Shown: positions 52,730 to 61,234 of the stretch, one piece after another
How positions within the stretch are numbered: the first letter of the stretch is position 1
Layout of the letters: each line of letters opens with the position of its first letter
Source of the DNA: Flavobacteriaceae bacterium PS02338
Lineage (GTDB): Bacteria > Bacteroidota > Bacteroidia > Sphingobacteriales > Sphingobacteriaceae
Direction of reading: 5' to 3'
NCBI GenBank assembly: GCA_029959615.1
Contig: JASCOD010000001.1
Span: forward strand, 1,364,001-1,428,000
DNA length: 64,000 nucleotides
Notes under the pieces: model-generated
Databases searched by the model: none
What the model was told of the DNA's origin: nothing
The model's input: only the letters and a program-made list of their open reading frames with translations
Program-made: the position numbers and the translations under genes

Positions 52730-54910
52730 TTACAGTTCTCCAGGTTTGTACACTCTTTCAACGTTGTTTAATACATCCTCTTTATAAAAAAGTACATCCT
52801 TAAATTCGCCTTTGGCATACATTTCCGCTTGGTCGTTAAAATGTTTTGAGGATGGATTTCCGCTGTTACCTCCAGCTAAAATAGATTTAGCTTTTACTTT
52901 TGCGCCAAATTCTACAGCACAAACAAAACTGTTGCCGCTATACCCGTAACGTTTATTGGTGTTAAACTGGTTACTGCGATAGGCAGGTAATTGCCCCCAC
53001 GATGCAGAGCCAAAAGCGACGGGAAAACTAGGTGCACTATCATCATATTTTTCAGCGATTCCTCCGGTTAGTCTTTGAAATCGGTTTACTTCGCCCCAAG
53101 GCATTTGCCATTTGCCAAAACGTTTGCCTAAATCGTCGATGGTTAATTGAAGTGGTTGGAGTAAAGCTTCTGGTTTTGCCGTTTTCGCAAATTCGATGGT
53201 TTTAGTAACCTGATCTTTTTCTCCTTGGTTAACGTATACATTTTGTATAGCTCTACTTACACGAGGAGCCCATTCTTGTGCAAGAGTTGTCGCTATAGAT
53301 GTAGTCGAAGAATAATAGTCCCATTTTTTCAACTCTAAGATTGGTTCTTTCAAACTAGCTTTTAAACTATGTTCCGAAGGTAATTGTTCGTAAGCTTTAA
53401 TCAGTGCGGGTAATAATATTTCGAAAGCAGGTAAGTAGGTGTCATAGCCCATCGCAATTACGCCATCTAAGTCGTACTTCTTAGGCTGATTTAACAAACG
53501 AACAGCAGCTATGCCTCTAAAATTTTCGCCATCCGGTGCCATGTATGGAGGATAATTTGCCCTTTTTGGACTATTTGTGCCAGCAACGGTAAAAGGTGTA
53601 GAATTGCAGTTTTGCAACCATCCATTGCTAGGATTATAAAGGTGTACACTTTCGCTAACTGGATGTAAACCTTGCCATGCAGTAGCAGATGTAGTAGCAT
53701 CTACAGGCTCACTCCAATTATAAGCGGTATCGCGTTTCGGAATAAAGTTGCCATGCCAATAGGCAATGTTCCCTTTGGCATCTGCATAAACGGTGTTGTT
53801 GGAGGCATTAGCATTTAAATCCATAGCACTTTGATATTCCTCAAAGCTTTTAGATTTAGTGCGTACCCAGCTTTGAATCAAACTTTGGGGATTTTGATTC
53901 TGATGTTTCAGACTTATCCATTTGCCATCTCTAATTGCCATTACTGGGCCGTTATGCGTAAAATAAGTTTCGAACTTTTTAGTCTGAAGCAGGCCATTTT
54001 CTAAATATTTAATTTCGATGTTTTTAATTCCTATTGGATACAGCTTCTTGTCGAAAGTGTAATACGTGGTTTTATTGAGCTTGGTGATCTTCTCTGCATA
54101 CATATCCGCTACATCCACATTATTGGATGTATGCATCCAGCCACAAAATTCATTGAATCCTTGGTAAATAAAGAACTGTCCCCAAGTTACTGCACCATAG
54201 GTATTCAATCCTTCTTCACTTTGCATATGGATCTCCGGCCTAAAATAAAAAGTAGTGTGCGGGTTAATGTACAGCATTGCGCTACCTGTTTTGCTTATTT
54301 TGGGCGCAAAGGCAAATCCGTTAGAACCACTAAATTGATCTCGTATTTGCGGTAAGTAACCTGTTGGAGAATGGTCGTTGGTATAAAACTTTCTTAGTTC
54401 CGCTATCGTCAAATTGCCTGTGCTAATGGCTCCTATGCTTCCGTCTGTCCATAAAAATGGATACCAAGGTTTAAATTTAGTAAGTAAAGCGGGCTTAACT
54501 TGCGGATTTTTATACAGATAAAAGTTAATACCGTCCGCATAAGCTTCTAGCAATTTCTTCATCCAAGGTTCTGCTTTTTTATAATCGTTGATAGCCTGCA
54601 CACTATCTATTAATAACCGAATTTGTAGATCGTTATAAAGACTTTTCTCGCCTTCAATTTCAGATAGTCGACCTAGTTTTTCTATGTAATTGAGTTCTAT
54701 TCTCTTAAAATCATCTTCGCATTGCGCATATAGCATTCCAAAAACAGCATCTGCATCAGTTTTGCCATAGATGTGTGCAATCCCCCATTTATCTCTAATA
54801 ATTTCTATTCGTTGAGCTTGTTTTACCCAATCTCCTATCTCTTTGGAACTCGGCTCTTGGGCAAATACAAAAAAAGGGGCGGCAATAAAAAGAAAAAGTA
54901 GTGCTTTCAT
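52730..54910 (-). CDS. Penicillin acylase-family N-terminal nucleophile hydrolase
   Basis: 726 residues. Signal peptide to about FAQ (18). The proprotein has an alpha part, a spacer, and then DQFSGSNGFAFAPK with S196 as the expected new N-terminal nucleophile after self-cleavage, as in GSNxW acylases. NNVDVADMYAEKI and other motifs of aculeacin/cephalosporin-type acylases follow. Members cleave amides, including N-acyl homoserine lactones or beta-lactam side chains; the true substrate here is unknown. Monocistronic in the minus direction. Confidence 0.88.
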   Translation of the reverse strand: MKALLFLFIAAPFFVFAQEPSSKEIGDWVKQAQRIEIIRDKWGIAHIYGKTDADAVFGMLYAQCEDDFKRIELNYIEKLGRLSEIEGEKSLYNDLQIRLLIDSVQAINDYKKAEPWMKKLLEAYADGINFYLYKNPQVKPALLTKFKPWYPFLWTDGSIGAISTGNLTIAELRKFYTNDHSPTGYLPQIRDQFSGSNGFAFAPKISKTGSAMLYINPHTTFYFRPEIHMQSEEGLNTYGAVTWGQFFIYQGFNEFCGWMHTSNNVDVADMYAEKITKLNKTTYYTFDKKLYPIGIKNIEIKYLENGLLQTKKFETYFTHNGPVMAIRDGKWISLKHQNQNPQSLIQSWVRTKSKSFEEYQSAMDLNANASNNTVYADAKGNIAYWHGNFIPKRDTAYNWSEPVDATTSATAWQGLHPVSESVHLYNPSNGWLQNCNSTPFTVAGTNSPKRANYPPYMAPDGENFRGIAAVRLLNQPKKYDLDGVIAMGYDTYLPAFEILLPALIKAYEQLPSEHSLKASLKEPILELKKWDYYSSTTSIATTLAQEWAPRVSRAIQNVYVNQGEKDQVTKTIEFAKTAKPEALLQPLQLTIDDLGKRFGKWQMPWGEVNRFQRLTGGIAEKYDDSAPSFPVAFGSASWGQLPAYRSNQFNTNKRYGYSGNSFVCAVEFGAKVKAKSILAGGNSGNPSSKHFNDQAEMYAKGEFKDVLFYKEDVLNNVERVYKPGEL

Positions 54911-55358
54911 TATTTGATTATAAATTAAACTAAGGTAGCAATAGCCTCGGATATTTAGTAAGTCTACCTAAAAATATCTACTGGTTGAGAGATAGCCGGT
55001 CATCAATGGGATATGATAGGAACGCAGGCGCTCGGTTATAGCATACTTCCAGCATTTAATTGGTATAGTGGAGACAATTTCTTTTGTTCAACTCAGCATT
55101 AATTGCTAATCATAAATTAATCAGAACTAGTACAATTTTAACTCGGATTTTAAACGGTGTTTAAACGCAATCATCCGAATAAGCTCCGAAGAAAATCAAA
55201 CCAAATGATTAAGCAATTATTATCGAATTACCTTACAATAGTCTAATACGAGTTAAAGTGATTTTCTAAAATCAAGGTATGCTAAGGTAGGACATGGATG
55301 CACAGATTTTTATGACGAGAATTGTCAATCAAAATCTGTGTATTTGTGGCAAAGAAAT
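54911..55358. other. Non-coding gap with palindrome and short coding-like remnant
   Basis: 450 bases without a gene I can support. A 31-codon frame at 55007-55102 (WDMIGTQALGYSILPAFNWY) has protein-like composition but stops on both sides, and could be a gene remnant. At 55301-55340, CACAGATTTT pairs with AAAATCTGTG around a 20-base centre, in a context (GGATGCACAGA...TTTGTGGC) like the 16114-16238 element. Confidence 0.35.
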
Positions 55359-56486
55359 TTAAAAAGCCTCGGCAAAGCTGATATAAAACCCGCTCTGACG
55401 CTTCTCGTTGGCTCGTTTTTCTCCCACACCATAATCTAACCGCACACTTAAGCCTTTTGCTGGATCGAAGAAATAGCGACCGCCGATGCCGTAGTTGGGT
55501 TTGAAGTTTTTAATTAATTGTGTTTCCTCATTTGCAAAAACTTTTCCTGCTCCACCAAATACGATCATGCCCAACCTTTCCATAAAACGATACCTGATTT
55601 CGGCCTGAGCAGCTAAAAAGTTTTCATCTCTATAACGACCACCATAATAACCACGCATCATTTCATCGTTGCCCATTTGAGGTAACAGATAAAATGAAGT
55701 ATTACTGCTTTGAATAGTATGGTACAAGCCCTGGACGCCCAAAACTACTTTTGGAGCCAGCGACCAAAAATTACGGATATTCACTTTAATTTGGCTACCT
55801 GTAAAATTCTCCCCACCAAATATCGGAGGCGCATATTGGTAACTAATACGACCAAAAAAACCTTTAGTAGGGTAATTGTTAGAATTTCGGGTATCGTAAC
55901 TTTGTGATAACCCCACAAAGAGTACCGAACCACCATCTTTATCTCGTAAACTGTTGTTGAAAATCCCACCAGCTTCTTGGTCTGTAAATTTATAATTCTC
56001 GAAACCCAATGAAATTCCAGTGTATGTGTTTTTTGCAAAAGCCTTTTCAGCATCAAACTGCACTTTAACCATGCGTTGTACCAATTTGTCTTCGTCGATA
56101 TGGGAAGTATTATTGCCAATACCATAGAAATTAAAAGGCATATTTTTAAATCTCATTTCACCTATAAAATGCAAGTCGTTGCGTTTGGTCCAGGCATCGC
56201 CACGTAGCGTAACATTGTAGGTTTTCTTGGTAGAATATGAGGCCGCTCCGAAAAAATTAGAGCTACGGTTAAGCGTATCGGACTTATCTACATAAAATGA
56301 ATAAATACTGCCTAAGCCAAATTCGAAGCCAGTTTCTTGCGCATAACCAAATACAGGTATGGGCATAAAGCTAGCTTTGCGGGTGGTGTCTTTTTCATTG
56401 GAGAAAATTCGCTTGATAAAACCAATTTGTGCAAAGGCTACGTTTACGAAGCAAAAGATTAAAACCGTAAGTGCTAATTTTTTCAT
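55359..56486 (-). CDS. BamA/Omp85-like outer-membrane barrel protein
   Basis: 375 residues. Signal peptide MKKLALTVLIFCFVNVAFAQ. The mature chain is a beta barrel with the bacterial surface-antigen pattern: YNTRNSNNYPTKG-like segment YDTRNSNNYPTKGFFGRISY, YGGRYRDENFLAAQAEIRYRF and an ending DYGVGEKRANEKRQSGFYISFAEAF with terminal aromatic. No POTRA domains, so it is a small BamA/TamA-type or D15-like protein. It sits alone upstream of the beta-oxidation cluster. Confidence 0.85.
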   Translation of the reverse strand: MKKLALTVLIFCFVNVAFAQIGFIKRIFSNEKDTTRKASFMPIPVFGYAQETGFEFGLGSIYSFYVDKSDTLNRSSNFFGAASYSTKKTYNVTLRGDAWTKRNDLHFIGEMRFKNMPFNFYGIGNNTSHIDEDKLVQRMVKVQFDAEKAFAKNTYTGISLGFENYKFTDQEAGGIFNNSLRDKDGGSVLFVGLSQSYDTRNSNNYPTKGFFGRISYQYAPPIFGGENFTGSQIKVNIRNFWSLAPKVVLGVQGLYHTIQSSNTSFYLLPQMGNDEMMRGYYGGRYRDENFLAAQAEIRYRFMERLGMIVFGGAGKVFANEETQLIKNFKPNYGIGGRYFFDPAKGLSVRLDYGVGEKRANEKRQSGFYISFAEAF

Positions 56487-56613
56487 TAGCTACAAAGTAA
56501 AAAAAATTATATGGATTAGGATAATCTTGATTTTTCTTATTGAATCATTGCAAGAAGCTTTTGGGAAATGCTAGGAGGAAACTCTATAAGTAGTGGAGAT
56601 TTTTCCTACTAAA

Positions 56614-56763
56614 CCGGATGGCAGCAGAAAGCCCGTAAGCGAGTGTAGCGAGTGTGGACTTGTAGCGTACAGCCGGACTTTCGGTATATAGTACCACTAA
56701 AACTGCTTTTCAAAAATACTACCCGCAGATTTCACAAATTCAAATCTGCATAAATCAGCGGGA
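56614..56763. repeat. Two repeat blocks upstream of marR
   Basis: 56614-56690 starts CCGGATGGCAGCAGAAAGCCC-like and ends CAGCCGGACTTTCGG, resembling the block at 19896-19965. 56721-56763 is a palindrome built on CCCGCAGATTT ... AAATCTGC ... CAGCGGG. The rest of the 372-base gap (56487-56803) holds nothing else I recognise. Confidence 0.45.
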
Positions 56764-56803
56764 AATTAAATCTCAAGGCAATCCGAAATAAAAATTAATA
56801 TTC

Positions 56804-56848
56804 TGCTTGCATAATAAAAATCAAATCTATAAATTTGTTATGCAAGCA
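56804..56848 (+). promoter_or_regulatory. marR promoter inside a perfect operator palindrome
   Basis: Arms TGCTTGCATAA (56804-56814) and TTATGCAAGCA (56838-56848) are perfectly complementary over 11 bases. The promoter lies between and within them: TTG at 56807-56809, a 20-base spacer and a perfect TAAATTTG (56830-56837). One arm covers the -33 element, the other the transcription start. Binding there by the MarR protein of the next gene would shut the promoter. Confidence 0.75.
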
Positions 56849-56858
56849 TAGTAATTTG

Positions 56859-57296
56859 ATGAAGCAGAAAGAAACCGTAGATTATTTCCTTAAGGTGGTT
56901 TGGCAAAATGTGTCGAATACCTACAACCAAGTCGCAGCTGGATTTGGCATTACGCAGGCTATTGGCTATATGCTAATTAATATTGAGGCAGAAGGCACGG
57001 CGGTTTCTGCATTGGCAGGACTGCTCGGTGTGAAGGCTACAAGTTTATCAAGAATGCTAAACAATATGGAAGAATCGGGGTTGATTTATAGGGAGACGGC
57101 TGAAGGAGATAAGCGTTCGGTAAAAGTTTATTTAACGCCTTTTGGAATAGAAAAACGAAAGCTTGCTCGTGATGTGGTGGTTTCTTTTAACGAATACTTG
57201 AACGAGAGATTGAGTTTGAGAGAAAGGGAACAATTGATCTCCACTTTAGAAAAAATTAACCAGTTAACATTGGCTTATCCGCCAGCAAAAAAATAA
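56859..57296 (+). CDS. MarR-family transcriptional regulator of beta-oxidation
   Basis: 145 residues from the ATG at 56859; the longer frame would start at a TTG inside the operator. Winged-helix fold: GTAVSALAGLLGVKATSLSRMLNNMEESGLI (about 51-81) is the recognition region, and RETAEGDKRSVKVYLT the wing. It ends 2 bases before fadN on the same strand. With the palindrome over its own promoter it likely represses itself and the fad genes, with a long-chain acyl-CoA or free fatty acid as the inducer. The ligand is inference. Confidence 0.88.
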   Translation: MKQKETVDYFLKVVWQNVSNTYNQVAAGFGITQAIGYMLINIEAEGTAVSALAGLLGVKATSLSRMLNNMEESGLIYRETAEGDKRSVKVYLTPFGIEKRKLARDVVVSFNEYLNERLSLREREQLISTLEKINQLTLAYPPAKK

Positions 57297-57298
57297 TA

Positions 57299-59686
57299 AT
57301 GAACAAACGTATCACAAAAGTAGCAGTTTTAGGGTCGGGTATTATGGGTTCTCGTATTGCCTGCCACTTTGCTAATATTGGAGTAGAAGTCTTATTGTTA
57401 GATATTGCAGCTAAGGCTAACGAGGGCGAACAACAAAGTCCTCAGCAGAAAAATAAAATTGTAAACGAGGCTTTGCAGGCTGCGGTGAAAAGCAATCCAT
57501 CGCCTATTTATTCGCAAAAAGTAGTGCAGAAAATTAGTACTGGAAATTTCGATGATGATATGTCGAAAATTGCGGCCTACGACTGGGTAATAGAGGTTGT
57601 GGTAGAAAACTTGGACATCAAGAAAAAGGTGTTTGAGCAGGTAGAGCAACATCGCAAACCTGGTTCGTTAATTACTTCCAATACTTCGGGTATTCCAATT
57701 CATTTAATGGCCGAAGGTAGAAGCGAAGATTTTAAAGCGAATTTCTGCGGTACGCACTTTTTCAATCCGCCACGTTATTTGAGGTTGTTGGAGATTATTC
57801 CAACGCCACACACCAAGCCAGAAGTAGTAGATTTCTTAATGCACTACGGTGATAAATTCCTCGGAAAAACTACCGTTTTGTGTAAAGATACACCTGCATT
57901 TATTGCCAACAGGGTTGGAGTTTATTCTATCATGGCTTTGCTGCATTCGGTAGAAAAACTGGATTTAACTGTTGAAGAAGTAGATAAATTCACTGGACCA
58001 GCTTTGGGTAGACCAAAATCTGCGACGTTCCGTACTTCGGATGTGGTGGGGTTGGATACCATGATTAAAGTGGCCAAAGGTTTGTACGATAATGTGCCAA
58101 ATGACAAAGCTCACGATTTGTTCAAATTGCCTGCTTATGTAGAGAAAATGGCAGAAAACAATTGGTTGGGCGATAAAACTAAACAAGGTTTCTATAAAAA
58201 AATAAAAAATGCGGATGGTAAGAGTGAGATTTTAGCACTCGACCTTAAAACGCTAGAATATAAACCTCAGCAAAAAATTAAATCAGCTACACTGGAAATG
58301 ACCAAAACCATTGACAAGGTAGCCGATCGGATGAAAGTTTTTGCTGCAGGAAAAGATAAAGCGGGCGAATTGTTTCGTACATCGTTCTTCGGCTTGTTCG
58401 AATATGTTTCGGACCGTATTCCGGAAATTGCAGATGAACTTTACAAAATAGACGATGCCATGCGAGCAGGTTTTGCTTGGGAGCTTGGTCCGTTTGAAGT
58501 TTGGGATGCCGTTGGCGTGGCCGATGCTATTGAAGGAATGAAGAAATATGGTAATGAACCAGCAGCTTGGGTAACTGAGATGTTGGCGGCAGGTCATACT
58601 TCGTTCTATAAATTGGAAGACGGGGTGAAGAAATACTACGATATTCCTTCGAAAAGCTATAAAGCTATTCCGGGCACAGCCGATTTCATTATTCTTGAAA
58701 ACTTGAAAGCCAACAATAAGGTGCTTTACAAAAATGCTGGAGCCTCGATTATTGATTTAGGGGATGGTATTTTGAATGTGGAATTTCACTCGAAAATGAA
58801 CACCATTGGTGGCGATACTTTAACGGCTATCAACAAAGCGATTGATATGGCGGAGAAAGATTACCGTGGTGTTGTGATTGGCAATGATGGTGCTAATTTC
58901 TCTGCTGGTGCCAATGTGGGGATGATTTTCATGATGGCAGTAGAACAAGAGTGGGATGAATTGAATATGGCGGTGAAGTTGTTCCAAAACACTTCTATGC
59001 GTATCCGTTATTCTTCTATCCCTGTAGTAGTTGCTCCGCATAATTTAACACTTGGTGGTGGTTGCGAGTTCAGTTTACATGCCGACCACGTACAGCTAAG
59101 TGCAGAAACTTATATGGGTTTGGTGGAGTTTGGCGTGGGCGTAATTCCTGGTGGCGGCGGAACGAAAGAGTTTGCTTTAAGAGCCTCTGACGAGTTTACT
59201 GACGATCAAATTGTTCAGAATACGTTAAAAAATCGCTTCTTAACCATTGGTATGGCTAAAGTGTCTACTTCGGCAGTAGAAGCGTATGAATTGGGCTATT
59301 TGCAAAAAGATAAATACGCCATTAGCATGAATAAGAGCCGTTTAATTGCCGATGCGAAAGCTAAAGCAATTGAATTGGCGGATGCAGGTTATACAAAACC
59401 AGTGCAGCGTAAAAATATCAAGGTGCTAGGTAAGCAAGGTTTAGGTATTGTTTATGCAGGAGCAAACACGATGTACTCGGGTAATTACATCTCTGAACAC
59501 GATAAAAAAATCTCTGAAAAACTAGGTTGGGTAATGTGTGGTGGCGATTTATCTTCTCCAACGGAAGTAACGGAGCAATACCTATTGGATTTAGAAAGGG
59601 AAGCATTTTTATCGCTTTGCGGAGAGAGGAAAACCTTGGAAAGGATACAGAGTATTGTGACGAAGGGGAAGCCGTTACGTAATTAG
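57299..59686 (+). CDS. fadN: 3-hydroxyacyl-CoA dehydrogenase/enoyl-CoA hydratase fusion, FadN type
   Basis: 795 residues. The N-terminal NAD domain (VAVLGSGIMGSRIACHFA, about 8-25; FFNPPRYLRLLEIIPT; HCDH C-domain with GRPKSATFRTSDVVGLD) is joined to a C-terminal enoyl-CoA hydratase (about 480-795) with GANFSAGANVG and LGGGCEF/PGGGGTKEF loops. The domain order (dehydrogenase first) is that of Bacillus FadN (about 789 residues), not of E. coli FadB. It does steps two and three of beta-oxidation. A REP palindrome follows 22 bases after the stop. Confidence 0.95.
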   Translation: MNKRITKVAVLGSGIMGSRIACHFANIGVEVLLLDIAAKANEGEQQSPQQKNKIVNEALQAAVKSNPSPIYSQKVVQKISTGNFDDDMSKIAAYDWVIEVVVENLDIKKKVFEQVEQHRKPGSLITSNTSGIPIHLMAEGRSEDFKANFCGTHFFNPPRYLRLLEIIPTPHTKPEVVDFLMHYGDKFLGKTTVLCKDTPAFIANRVGVYSIMALLHSVEKLDLTVEEVDKFTGPALGRPKSATFRTSDVVGLDTMIKVAKGLYDNVPNDKAHDLFKLPAYVEKMAENNWLGDKTKQGFYKKIKNADGKSEILALDLKTLEYKPQQKIKSATLEMTKTIDKVADRMKVFAAGKDKAGELFRTSFFGLFEYVSDRIPEIADELYKIDDAMRAGFAWELGPFEVWDAVGVADAIEGMKKYGNEPAAWVTEMLAAGHTSFYKLEDGVKKYYDIPSKSYKAIPGTADFIILENLKANNKVLYKNAGASIIDLGDGILNVEFHSKMNTIGGDTLTAINKAIDMAEKDYRGVVIGNDGANFSAGANVGMIFMMAVEQEWDELNMAVKLFQNTSMRIRYSSIPVVVAPHNLTLGGGCEFSLHADHVQLSAETYMGLVEFGVGVIPGGGGTKEFALRASDEFTDDQIVQNTLKNRFLTIGMAKVSTSAVEAYELGYLQKDKYAISMNKSRLIADAKAKAIELADAGYTKPVQRKNIKVLGKQGLGIVYAGANTMYSGNYISEHDKKISEKLGWVMCGGDLSSPTEVTEQYLLDLEREAFLSLCGERKTLERIQSIVTKGKPLRN

Positions 59687-59708
59687 GATGGGAGTTTGCT
59701 AACCTCCT

Positions 59709-59788
59709 CGTCATTGCGAGGCACGAAGCAATCTTTATAAACAGAAGCTTTCTTTCGCATTAGGATTGCTTCGTGCCTCGCAATGACG
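59709..59788. repeat. REP-like palindrome after fadN
   Basis: Perfect 25-base arms at 59709-59733 and 59764-59788 (CGTCATTGCGAGG...CCTCGCAATGACG), 30-base centre. A second copy is at 61055-61132. Both lie just behind a stop codon within the fad cluster. The minus-strand open frame over it is not a gene. Confidence 0.9.
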
Positions 59789-59865
59789 GCAAAGGATAAT
59801 GCAGAATAAACAAAGAACAGTATTAACGATTTGTGTTGAGGCTCAAATCTCAAAATAACAAGAAA

Positions 59866-61044
59866 ATGAATAATGCTTATATAATTGCTGGATTGCGTAC
59901 TGCCGTAGGGAAAGCACCTCGAGGTGTATTTCGTTTTACCAGAGCTGATGATTTGGCAGCCGATGTGATTAAACAATTGGTAGCATCTGTGCCGAATTTA
60001 GATAAGGAGCAAATTGATGATGTGATTGTGGGTAACGCCACGCCAGAAGCGGAACAAGGTCTAAACATTGGTCGTATGATTAGCTTAATGGGCTTGGATA
60101 CCGACAAAGTGCCAGGGGTAACGGTGAACAGATATTGCGCCTCAGGTTTAGAAACGATTGCTACTGCTGTAGCTAAAATTAAAGCTGGCATGGCCGATTG
60201 TATCATCGCTGGTGGCGTAGAAGTAATGTCGGGAATGCCTTTTGGTGGTTGGAAATTAGTGCCAAATCCAGATGTTGCCAAAACTAATCCGGATTGGTAT
60301 TGGGGAATGGGCTTAACGGCAGAAGCTGTAGCCAAAGAATACAATGTAAGCAGGGAAGACCAAGATGAGTTTGCGTTTCAATCGCACATGAAAGCAATTG
60401 AGGCAATTAAAAACGGTCATTTAAAAGCTGGCGTTGCACCAATTAATGTTAACGAAACTTACTTGGACGACCAACTGAAGAAGAAAACTAAATCTTACGT
60501 GGTTGATACGGATGAAGGCCCTAGAGCGGACACGACAATTGAACGTTTAGCAAAGCTGAAACCAGTTTTTGCTGCCAACGGTGTAATTACAGCGGGTAAT
60601 TCATCGCAAACATCGGATGGTGCTGCTTTTGTGTTGGTGGTTTCTGAAAAGAAAATGAAAGAACTAGGTGCAGAGCCAATTGCTCGTTTAGTGAGTTACG
60701 GCGTGGCTGGTGTTCCTCCTCGTATTATGGGAATTGGTCCAATCGAGGCTATTCCAAAGGCACTAAAGCAAGCTGGTTTACAGCAAAACGAAATTGGCTT
60801 GATTGAGCTGAACGAAGCTTTTGCGTCACAATCTTTGGCCATCATCAGAACCTTAGGTTTAGACCAAAGTAAAATCAACGTTAACGGTGGTGCCATTGCT
60901 TTAGGCCATCCACTAGGTTGTACAGGAGCTAAACTTTCGGTGCAGTTATTTAACGAAGCCAAACGCCAAAACCAAAAATATGGAATGGTAACGATGTGCG
61001 TAGGGACAGGGCAGGGCGCAGCTGGGATATTTGAGGTTTTTTAG
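59866..61044 (+). CDS. fadA: Acetyl-CoA C-acyltransferase (thiolase)
   Basis: 392 residues from the ATG at 59866 (MNNAYIIAGLRTAVGKAPRG). Active-site cysteine in VNRYCASGLETIA (about 90), C-terminal catalytic NEAFASQ, GGAIALGHPLGCTGAK and MCVGTGQGAA. The enzyme cleaves 3-ketoacyl-CoA to acyl-CoA and acetyl-CoA. Length and neighbours match Bacillus FadA. A short TCTCAAA-type tract (59840-59853) lies 12 bases before the ATG. Separated from fadN by a REP palindrome. Confidence 0.96.
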   Translation: MNNAYIIAGLRTAVGKAPRGVFRFTRADDLAADVIKQLVASVPNLDKEQIDDVIVGNATPEAEQGLNIGRMISLMGLDTDKVPGVTVNRYCASGLETIATAVAKIKAGMADCIIAGGVEVMSGMPFGGWKLVPNPDVAKTNPDWYWGMGLTAEAVAKEYNVSREDQDEFAFQSHMKAIEAIKNGHLKAGVAPINVNETYLDDQLKKKTKSYVVDTDEGPRADTTIERLAKLKPVFAANGVITAGNSSQTSDGAAFVLVVSEKKMKELGAEPIARLVSYGVAGVPPRIMGIGPIEAIPKALKQAGLQQNEIGLIELNEAFASQSLAIIRTLGLDQSKINVNGGAIALGHPLGCTGAKLSVQLFNEAKRQNQKYGMVTMCVGTGQGAAGIFEVF

Positions 61045-61054
61045 ATAAGCGCAT

Positions 61055-61132
61055 CGTCATTGCGAGGCACGAAGCAATCTTACAACATTGAGTATTATTC
61101 GCTTTAAGATTGCTTCGTGCCTCGCAATGACG
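61055..61132. repeat. REP-like palindrome after fadA
   Basis: Perfect 28-base arms at 61055-61082 and 61105-61132, sharing the CGTCATTGCGAGGCACGAAG core with the copy after fadN; the 22-base centres differ. It begins 10 bases after the fadA stop. Confidence 0.9.
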
Positions 61133-61177
61133 ACCACATAGGAAGAAATTAGATAACAAAGAAATTTAACGAAGATT

Positions 61178-61231
61178 TAGGTTTGGTTGAGCTATGTCTC
61201 AAATCTCAAATCTCATATCTCAAATCTTATC
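61178..61231 (+). repeat. -7 box and TCTCAAA heptad leader before fadE
   Basis: TAGGTTTG (61178-61185) is a perfect -7 box, without a TTG at the expected distance. From 61197 five 7-base steps follow: TCTCAAA, TCTCAAA, TCTCATA, TCTCAAA, TCTTATC, then ACA and the ATG at 61235. The repeat would make up most of the leader RNA. The unit equals that before the OsmC gene. Confidence 0.75.
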
Positions 61232-61234
61232 ACA

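Noticed and set aside
59683..59976. 97-codon minus-strand frame after fadN
   Set aside because: Translated REP palindrome (RHEAI and FVPRNDE strings) overlapping the thiolase start.
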